NCBI RefSeq assembly: GCF_000374825.1
Contig: NZ_KB895384.1
Coordinates: forward strand, 1 to 64,000
Source: Paenibacillus sanguinis 2301083 = DSM 16941
GTDB taxonomy: Bacteria; Bacillota; Bacilli; Paenibacillales; Paenibacillaceae
DNA length: 64,000 bases
Direction: 5' to 3'
The position numbers and the translations under genes were made by a program. The notes beneath the pieces were generated by a model. It had not been told where the DNA came from, did not search any database, and worked only from the letters and a program-made list of their open reading frames with translations. Within the stretch, counting starts at the first letter, position 1. Every line of letters begins with the position of its first letter. Shown one piece after another: positions 58,847 through 64,000 of the stretch.

Positions 58847-60878
58847 TAAAGCATCTGAGCTTGAAAATGTGAAGTACAATACCTTGATTCAGCGGATCAA
58901 GCGCAATTCATCCCAATACAGAACGAAAATAGAGACTGGCTCAAATAGCGGTAAAGACAGGGTGCTGGTCGCTGTATCGTCTCTTTCAAAGCAAGCTCGT
59001 CAAGCTTACAAAAAGGCTTGTGGCATTCCTGGTGAAGATGTGGTCATCGAAGAAAATACTAAATCAGAAGAGCTGCCTTGGTATATCGACGCTGATCCTG
59101 CGGAGTACATCGCTAGAAATGGAAAGGCATATTATGAGGCGGTCGAGCTGGCTAATAAGATTCGTGAGTTCTTGAATTACGGAGATCGTGACCGCACCGA
59201 GTTTGCTTCTGCTTTTGCGGCAGAAAACGGTATGAGCCAACGGACATTATACCGATACTCGCAGAGCTACCTTGAAGCGAGTGCATGGGCTTTAAAGATG
59301 AAGAAGCAGGATGGTAACGATTACGAATTTTATAAGGTTCTAGCTCTTTGCCGGAAGCCTAAGCAAAAATTTACATTCCCTTCGCTCTCGCCAGAATGCA
59401 AGGCATTTATAGAAAACCTTTGGTTTGACAAGGACTTTGCCGCCAACAACGGCACCATTGAAATGGTGTACAGCAAGCTCATGAAGGTAGCAAGCGCGAA
59501 TAGCTGGGATTACCCAAGTTACCCCACAGTGGCACGCTACATAGGGTACTTGATGGATGAACTTCGCGGGGGTAACGCTCGGTTTCTAGCGGCTAAAGGA
59601 ATCAGAGAGTACAAGAATCATGTCATGGTCAAGGCATCCCGTAACACAATGGCCCTGCCCGTTATGGGACTGGTGCAAGGGGATGCGCATACGCTGGATG
59701 TTTGGGTCAAGTACACTCACCCGAACGGAAAGGTTACAGCCATCCGTCCTAAGCTGGTCGCCTGGCTGGACACTCGCAGCCGCTGCATTGTTGGGGATGT
59801 GATTTGTCTGAACCCTAACGCTCAGATCCTGAAGCAATCCCTGCTGAACATGATGTACGCCGGAGAGATTGGCGGCGTGCCGGAATGGCTGCTCATCGAC
59901 AATGGTAAGGACTACACCGCTGAGACCATGACAGGCCGGAAGCGGAATGATCGGGTCAGCTTTGACTCTGAGACAAAAGGCTTCTATCGCTCAATCGGTA
60001 TCAAGGATGATATTCGCTCACTGCCTTACCAGCCCTGGTCTAAGGGACAAATCGAACGGTTCTTTGGGACGCTGATCACCAAGTTTGAGAAGTGGATTAC
60101 CAGCTATACCGGAACCCTGACCGGATCGAGAACGGCGGCCAAGGTTAACAAGGACATTGACAAGCTGCTGGAACGTGACGAGTTGCTGAGCATGGAGGAA
60201 CTCTATGAGCTATGGAAAGAGTTCCGTGACAACGAGTATCACCGTACAGCGCACAGCGGCCTGAAGCGTCAAGGCGAGAAATGGGTTACGCCTATGGAAG
60301 TATTCCAGAACGCTGAAGAACGCTACATGAAACCAGCGCCTCCGAAGTCCTATGCCACAGTGCTGATGATGAAGGCTGAGCGCGTGAGAGTGTATAACAT
60401 CGGGATTCGTAAGTTTGGCTATGAGTACCGCGCTGATGAGCTGACGGATTACATCGGCGACAAGGTAGACATCAAGTGGGATGCCGAGGATGTTACTCGC
60501 CTCTATGTGTACACGAAAAATGGGAAGAAGATCTGTGAAGCAGTTTCCCAAGAGTTATTGCTTATTGCTCCGAAGGTGCAGCAGAAGGCGCTGGAGGATC
60601 ATATGCGAATGCAGAAGAATCAGATCAAGCGCGACACGGCCAAGGGCGATTACTTCCGAACGCCGCTTGAAGAGCGCGTAAATGGATATAACCAAGTTCC
60701 CGGCGAGGTAGCCGGATTCATGATTAAAAACGATGCACCGAAGGTGGTCGCTCTGCCATCGGATCAGCAGTACAAGGAAGAGATCAAGTCCAGAAGAACC
60801 AAGCGTGACACGGAAGTTGAACTGTACACGGAGAAGGCAGAGCAAGCCCTTGCCAAGCTTCGTCGATTAGCAAACTAA
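58821..60878 (+). CDS. MuA-like DDE transposase
   Basis: A 685-residue transposase that would insert the phage and replicate it. The DDE core is legible: D288 in VQGDAHTLDVWV, D360 in LLIDNGKDY, and E412 in WSKGQIERFFGTL, with D-E spacing near that of MuA (52 against 56). An N-terminal DNA-binding part precedes it (YNTLIQRIKRNSSQYRTKIE; NGMSQRTLYRYSQSYLEA), and a Mu-type C-terminal domain follows (RVRVYNIGIRKFGYEYRADE). Start TTG 58821 with GAAGGAGG upstream is chosen. The transposase is intact, so the prophage could be active if its other parts survive. Confidence 0.93.
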   Translation: MSEIYIALDKASELENVKYNTLIQRIKRNSSQYRTKIETGSNSGKDRVLVAVSSLSKQARQAYKKACGIPGEDVVIEENTKSEELPWYIDADPAEYIARNGKAYYEAVELANKIREFLNYGDRDRTEFASAFAAENGMSQRTLYRYSQSYLEASAWALKMKKQDGNDYEFYKVLALCRKPKQKFTFPSLSPECKAFIENLWFDKDFAANNGTIEMVYSKLMKVASANSWDYPSYPTVARYIGYLMDELRGGNARFLAAKGIREYKNHVMVKASRNTMALPVMGLVQGDAHTLDVWVKYTHPNGKVTAIRPKLVAWLDTRSRCIVGDVICLNPNAQILKQSLLNMMYAGEIGGVPEWLLIDNGKDYTAETMTGRKRNDRVSFDSETKGFYRSIGIKDDIRSLPYQPWSKGQIERFFGTLITKFEKWITSYTGTLTGSRTAAKVNKDIDKLLERDELLSMEELYELWKEFRDNEYHRTAHSGLKRQGEKWVTPMEVFQNAEERYMKPAPPKSYATVLMMKAERVRVYNIGIRKFGYEYRADELTDYIGDKVDIKWDAEDVTRLYVYTKNGKKICEAVSQELLLIAPKVQQKALEDHMRMQKNQIKRDTAKGDYFRTPLEERVNGYNQVPGEVAGFMIKNDAPKVVALPSDQQYKEEIKSRRTKRDTEVELYTEKAEQALAKLRRLAN

Positions 60879-60893
60879 TTGGAGGGATTAAAG

Positions 60894-61841
60894 ATGACGG
60901 CTGTTGCTGAGCTATACACCTTGAACAAGAGTGTCGTTGTGAAAGTGCGTGAGTATATGGAAAGCACGGGCACAACGATTACTGAAATTGCGCGGGAGAT
61001 CGGTTTTTCCCGTCCGGCCCTGTCACAGTATTTGAGTGGGAACTATAAGGTTGAGAATAGCGATATCGAAGAGAAGGTCGCTGCCTATATGGCTGCCAAG
61101 ACTGGCGAGACTGAATTGGCTTCTACGCGAGAAAGTTCCCTGCCATCCAAGCCCACATTTTTTGAGTCCCGTGATGCCATCAATATAATCGGGGTCTGCC
61201 AGTCCGCACAGGAATACCTTGGCCTTGGGATTGTTGTCGGCAAGTCTGGCTTTGGCAAGACGCACACCTTGAAGTATTACGCCAAGATGCCGCGCGTGGC
61301 CTATGTCGAGTGTGATGACACCATGGGACAACGTGACCTGGTCAAAGCGATTGAACGCTCTGTAGGCATTCCTTCAGGCTATGGCTCAATTTGGGAACGG
61401 GTCAACGGCATTCGGGAGTTCTTCAATCTCAACCGGGGCTATTTGTTGATTGTCGATGAAGCGGACAAGCTTGTCAGCAAATACACACAGAAGAAGATGG
61501 AGATTCTTCGCGGGATCTTCGACCAGGCCGATGTCGGTTTGGTCATCGCTGGGGAGCCGAAGCTCGAAGGGCTGATCAAGGGCTATCTTTCCCGCTTTGC
61601 GAACCGAGTGGATTTTTACACCACGCTCAAGGGGCTGTCCAAGCAAGAGGTTGCGAAGTACCTTACTAGCTTTGATTTTGATGACCAGGCTATTAATGAA
61701 ATGGTTGTCCGAGCTACCAACACGCAAACGGGCTGCTTCCGTCTGCTGGATAGAACTCTGAACAATATCATGCGGGTATCCGGTGGGTCGGCGGTAACGT
61801 CTGACACGATTGCCAAAGCCAGCAATATGATGATGCTCTAG
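60894..61841 (+). CDS. MuB-like AAA+ ATPase
   Basis: A 315-residue transposition-activator ATPase. An N-terminal HTH (ITEIAREIGFSRPALSQYLS) precedes the AAA domain: Walker A VVGKSGFGKTHTLKYYA near 100-120, Walker B GYLLIVDEADKLVSKYTQK near 180-195 and sensor residues in GLVIAGEPKLEGLIKGYLSR. The architecture of HTH then ATPase is that of MuB, which binds target DNA and stimulates MuA. GGAGGG lies seven bases before ATG 60894, 16 bases after the transposase stop. Confidence 0.93.
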   Translation: MTAVAELYTLNKSVVVKVREYMESTGTTITEIAREIGFSRPALSQYLSGNYKVENSDIEEKVAAYMAAKTGETELASTRESSLPSKPTFFESRDAINIIGVCQSAQEYLGLGIVVGKSGFGKTHTLKYYAKMPRVAYVECDDTMGQRDLVKAIERSVGIPSGYGSIWERVNGIREFFNLNRGYLLIVDEADKLVSKYTQKKMEILRGIFDQADVGLVIAGEPKLEGLIKGYLSRFANRVDFYTTLKGLSKQEVAKYLTSFDFDDQAINEMVVRATNTQTGCFRLLDRTLNNIMRVSGGSAVTSDTIAKASNMMML

Positions 61842-61852
61842 GAGGGGTAAAC

Positions 61853-62191
61853 ATGCTGAATCCAACAAATCCAGTGCTTAGATTGCGCACGTTATTGAGC
61901 TTTGCGAAGTCTCCGATCCTGATCCGGCCAGCGGCAATTGTGGCCGGATTAACCGAACAAGAGGTTTGTCAGATCGTTGCTGGTGATCCTCAGCTTGCCA
62001 TTGTGGAGGGTCGGATCGCCTATCGTGATCCGGCTGACGTAATGATTGAACGAGTTGAGCAAGAGCTTGCAAGGGTGCTGCCCGTAACATCGGCAGACCG
62101 TCTCTACCGTGATCAAGGCTGCACCTTTGAAGTTTCAGCGGGGCAGCTTATTCATACCTATATCGAACAAGAACAGGAGGAAATTGCATGA
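61853..62191 (+). CDS. Early phage protein of unknown function
   Basis: A 112-residue protein between the ATPase and Gam. The N-terminal half may be an HTH-like helix set (IRPAAIVAGLTEQEVCQIVA); the C-terminal half is acidic. It overlaps the Gam start by four bases and has GAGGGG upstream. Similar short proteins occur at this place in Mu-like phages but I recognise no family. Confidence 0.72.
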   Translation: MLNPTNPVLRLRTLLSFAKSPILIRPAAIVAGLTEQEVCQIVAGDPQLAIVEGRIAYRDPADVMIERVEQELARVLPVTSADRLYRDQGCTFEVSAGQLIHTYIEQEQEEIA

Positions 62192-62700
62192 CAAGAGTGA
62201 AACTGCCGGATGTTCCGGCGCTGAAGAGCTGGGACGATGTTGACCTGGTAATGAAAGAGATTGGTGAATGCCAGCTCGCCATTGAGCGGGTTGAGGCAGA
62301 CATGAATGAAGTTATCTCTGACGTGAAGCTGGCATCCGAAATGGAAGCCAAGCCGCACAAGGAGCGTATCAAGCTGCTGGAACTGCAAATGAAGGAGTTT
62401 GTTGACGCGAACCGTGATGACCTGGGGAACCGGAAGACGAAGGAAATAAACTTCGGCAAGACAGGCTATCGCAAGAGTACGAAGATATCCCTGCCCCGCG
62501 CGGCTGCCAAGCTTGCGGAAGTGATTCGCAAGCTCAAGGAATTTGGCATGACGGATTGTGTTGTTCAGCCGCCTGAGAAGATTGATAAGGACAACCTGAA
62601 GAAGTATCCGGAGAATGAGATTTTGAAGGTCGGAGCCACGCTCACGGTCGATGATACATTTTGGTATGAGGTTGACCGTGAGAAGCTCGCCGATCTGTGA
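62188..62700 (+). CDS. gam: Gam-like host-nuclease inhibitor
   Basis: A 170-residue Mu Gam family protein, which binds DNA ends and protects them from exonuclease. It is mostly helical with a long coiled coil (VMKEIGECQLAIERVEADMN; LLELQMKEFVDANRDDLGNR), followed by the conserved TKEINFGKTGYRKSTKISLP. The gene lies after the transposase and ATPase, as in Mu. It overlaps the preceding gene (ATGA) with AGGAGG upstream. Confidence 0.9.
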   Translation: MTRVKLPDVPALKSWDDVDLVMKEIGECQLAIERVEADMNEVISDVKLASEMEAKPHKERIKLLELQMKEFVDANRDDLGNRKTKEINFGKTGYRKSTKISLPRAAAKLAEVIRKLKEFGMTDCVVQPPEKIDKDNLKKYPENEILKVGATLTVDDTFWYEVDREKLADL

Positions 62701-62710
62701 GGTGATGTAA

Positions 62711-62872
62711 ATGAAGAGACATCCTGATGAAGTGCTGCAACCATGTCAACGCAAACCATGTACACGAGAAAGGTATGAGCTTATTCAATCGCCCCTTGCA
62801 GGAGATAACAGGTTTGTTTGTCGTACATGCTGGAACTACTTGTACAAGCTGAAGAAAAAAGGCGAGGTGTAG
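62711..62872 (+). CDS. Small Cys-rich phage protein (putative zinc ribbon)
   Basis: A 53-residue protein, MKRHPDEVLQPCQRKPCTRE ... RFVCRTCWNYLYKLKKKGEV. The paired cysteines (C-x4-C and C-x2-C, about 20 residues apart) suggest a zinc ribbon. GAGGTGATG-type spacing (GTGAGGTG upstream) is reasonable. It lies between gam and gemA with ten bases on the left and two on the right, so translation is likely. The role is unknown. Confidence 0.65.
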   Translation: MKRHPDEVLQPCQRKPCTRERYELIQSPLAGDNRFVCRTCWNYLYKLKKKGEV

Positions 62873-62874
62873 TT

Positions 62875-63279
62875 ATGAGTAACATCACCTATCCGCAAAT
62901 CAAAAAGATTTATGGCCTTGCGAAACAGGCCAAGCTAAATGACGATGAGCTGCATGACCTGGTACACGTTGTGACCAGGTCAGACAGCATCAAGGCTCTA
63001 AGCAAAGATCAAGGCATTAAGGTCATTGATCGGCTTACGGCCATCGTTAGAGGTCAGGGGCATCCCCCGACTCGCGCCACGCCGAAGCAGATCTGGCAGA
63101 TCAATAAGCTGGTTGAGGAAATGGGATGGAACAATGACGCTAGACGGCTGCGGCACTTTCTGGAGAATCAGTTTCAAGTCAGTCATCCAAGCTACCTGTC
63201 TCCTAGTGCGGCCAGTAGGGTAATTGAGGCGCTGAAGGCCATGAAGCGGCGTGCTGCTGCAAGGAATGGTACATCATGA
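62875..63279 (+). CDS. gemA: GemA-like regulatory protein (DUF1018)
   Basis: A 134-residue protein of the Mu gp16/GemA (DUF1018) family. The N-terminal ITYPQIKKIYGLAKQAKLND and the later TPKQIWQINKLVEEMGWNND, with a C-terminal helical basic end, are characteristic. In Mu the protein alters host gene expression. ATG 62875 is chosen because GGCGAGGTG lies nine bases upstream; the frame is open further left. Its stop overlaps the next start (ATGA). Confidence 0.88.
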   Translation: MSNITYPQIKKIYGLAKQAKLNDDELHDLVHVVTRSDSIKALSKDQGIKVIDRLTAIVRGQGHPPTRATPKQIWQINKLVEEMGWNNDARRLRHFLENQFQVSHPSYLSPSAASRVIEALKAMKRRAAARNGTS

Positions 63280-63551
63280 CATACGCCCATAACCTGAAGA
63301 TCTGGCCGGAGCAGTTTGCGGCTGTCACCCATCCCGATCCATTCCGGCGCAAGACAGTTGAAATTCGGCAAGAGGATGACAAGGAGTTTTGTGTCGGTGA
63401 CGTGCTGCGCTTGACTGAGTGGCAGCCTTTAGAGCGTAGATACACGGGGGCCTGTGCTGTAGTCATCGTGACGCACATTCTGCGCGGCCCTCCATATCTG
63501 CCCTCCGGTTATGCCGCCCTCTCCATCAAGCTCTTCCAGGGAAGGGGGTGA
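63276..63551 (+). CDS. DUF3850 protein (ASCH/PUA-like)
   Basis: A 91-residue protein with the DUF3850 pattern: HNLKIWPEQFAAVTHPDPFR, KTVEIRQEDDKEFCVGDVLR, LTEWQPLERRYTGACAVVIV. The fold is related to ASCH/PUA RNA-binding domains. Proteins of this family occur in many phages without known function. It overlaps gemA by four bases. Confidence 0.8.
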   Translation: MTYAHNLKIWPEQFAAVTHPDPFRRKTVEIRQEDDKEFCVGDVLRLTEWQPLERRYTGACAVVIVTHILRGPPYLPSGYAALSIKLFQGRG

Positions 63552-63555
63552 GCCC

Positions 63556-63948
63556 TTGCAACCCCTTCTGGAACGGTACAGCACACAGCAGATCGAAGTT
63601 ATTGAGTCCTACTGGGACACCATTCGTTGGACTAGATCCACCGGAAAGGTCTCGAATGGCATCAAGACCAAGGAATTAGAGTATTGGAGCAAGTACCCTA
63701 CTGATCTTGTCATTCAAGCACTAGAAACCCATGTCGCCAAATATCCCAACATCAAAGAACATTACACGCGCGGGATCATCCGCAACTTGTCTAAGGGAGG
63801 ATCAGTGAGCCCAACACAGAGCAGAAAGCGGGAAATCCCGATCATTCAGCCGTCCTTAGAAAATACGGTCTCTGATGAACAGATGGCCGAATATATCCGG
63901 TTTGCCGAAATTCGCAAAGCCAAGAAACAGTCTCAGTTATCAAAATAA
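63556..63948 (+). CDS. DnaD-like replication protein
   Basis: A 130-residue protein. The core VIESYWDTIRWTRSTGKVSN ... VIQALETHVAKYPNIKEHYT and RGIIRNLSKGG resembles the DnaD/DnaB C-terminal domain, which remodels DNA and helps load helicase. The start is TTG 63556 with AAGGGGGTG upstream; an in-frame ATG further left overlaps the previous gene. It may connect the phage to host primosome proteins, an inference. Confidence 0.65.
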   Translation: MQPLLERYSTQQIEVIESYWDTIRWTRSTGKVSNGIKTKELEYWSKYPTDLVIQALETHVAKYPNIKEHYTRGIIRNLSKGGSVSPTQSRKREIPIIQPSLENTVSDEQMAEYIRFAEIRKAKKQSQLSK

Positions 63949-63968
63949 TTGGCAAAGGAGGAATCGCG

Positions 63969-64000
63969 TTGACGGTTCGGCGAGCGATTACCAAGGAAGA
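63969..64000 (+). CDS. Partial gene at window edge
   Basis: A TTG at 63969 with AAAGGAGGAA six bases upstream opens a frame (LTVRRAITKE) that leaves the window. It continues the early phage operon. Too little is present to name it. Confidence 0.5.
   Translation, partial: MTVRRAITKE

Larger units (their letters stand above)
56681..64000 (+). mobile_element. Mu-like transposable prophage, left end and early region (partial)
   Basis: Genes from 57290 to the window edge match the Mu early order: repressor on the opposite strand, small regulators, MuA-like transposase, MuB-like ATPase, Gam, GemA, then replication-type proteins. The left boundary is inferred: the host-side RNase J terminator and repeat A end near 56680, and the first bases after it (TTATCAGG, TGACAAAGA) recur inside at 57183-57190 and 57226-57234, as expected of transposase-binding sites. 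The exact terminal base needs the right end, which is outside the window. The region to 57289 holds no gene but several hairpins and repeats. Confidence 0.82.

Overview
The window looks like a chromosome segment of a spore-forming, low-to-mid GC Firmicute, most likely Paenibacillus or a close relative. The grounds are a spoVAC-spoVAD-spoVAE operon, a Spo0E-like phosphatase, strong AGGAGG ribosome sites with frequent TTG/GTG starts, the yqeG-yqeH-aroE-yhbY-nadD-yqeK-rsfS-yqeM housekeeping order, and many Paenibacillus-style carbohydrate genes (YesN/YesM two-component proteins, LplB/YtcP permeases, AraC regulators). The genus is inferred; no rRNA gene is present.

Positions 1-11.8 kb: the edge of an IS3-family element, then a PBSX/Xkd-type contractile-tail module read rightward: tape measure, XkdP (LysM), XkdQ, XkdR, XkdS, XkdT (baseplate J), XkdU, tail-collar fibre, tail fibre, a small tail gene split by an IS630-family element, XkdX, an XhlA-like protein, a T7-lysozyme-type amidase and an A118-type holin, closed by a strong terminator. 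No capsid, packaging, replication or integrase genes are visible, so it is either the right end of a prophage or a tailocin.

Positions 12-15.5 kb: small host genes: an XRE regulator divergent from a Spo0E-like phosphatase with a perfect palindrome between them, a secreted copper-amine-oxidase-type stalk protein, a PPOX-fold protein preceded by a marR remnant, and an ArsR-type regulator.

Positions 15.7-39.7 kb: plant-polysaccharide catabolism. The first block (16-21.7 kb) reads as arabinan use: a perfect-core cre site, a sugar-binding lipoprotein and two permeases, a lipoprotein GH43 endo-arabinanase and a cytoplasmic GH43 exo-arabinofuranosidase. The second block (22.8-39.6 kb) contains a YesN response regulator, an AraC regulator divergent from a GH31 alpha-xylosidase, a YesM histidine kinase, an LplB/YtcP-type importer, a GH95 alpha-L-fucosidase (or galactosidase), another AraC regulator and a GH42 beta-galactosidase. 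The cytoplasmic GH31, GH95 and GH42 enzymes match the side chains of fucosylated xyloglucan, which is an inference. Neither importer has its own ATPase gene here, as is usual for families that share MsmX.

Positions 39.7-56.5 kb: M42 aminopeptidase, spoVA genes, a MoxR-DUF58-transglutaminase membrane cluster, then the ribosome-assembly and NAD operon from yqeG through rsfS, cvfB, yqeM and an SGNH hydrolase to ribonuclease J.

Positions about 56.7-64.0 kb: the left end and early region of a Mu-like transposable prophage. Repeat-rich non-coding DNA is followed by a leftward cI-like repressor and a rightward early operon with a sigma-A-type promoter, putative operators and an rrn-type boxA. The operon encodes two small proteins, a MuA-like DDE transposase, a MuB-like ATPase, Gam, GemA, a DUF3850 protein and a DnaD-like protein, and runs off the window. 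Several palindromic intergenic repeat families are scattered between genes.
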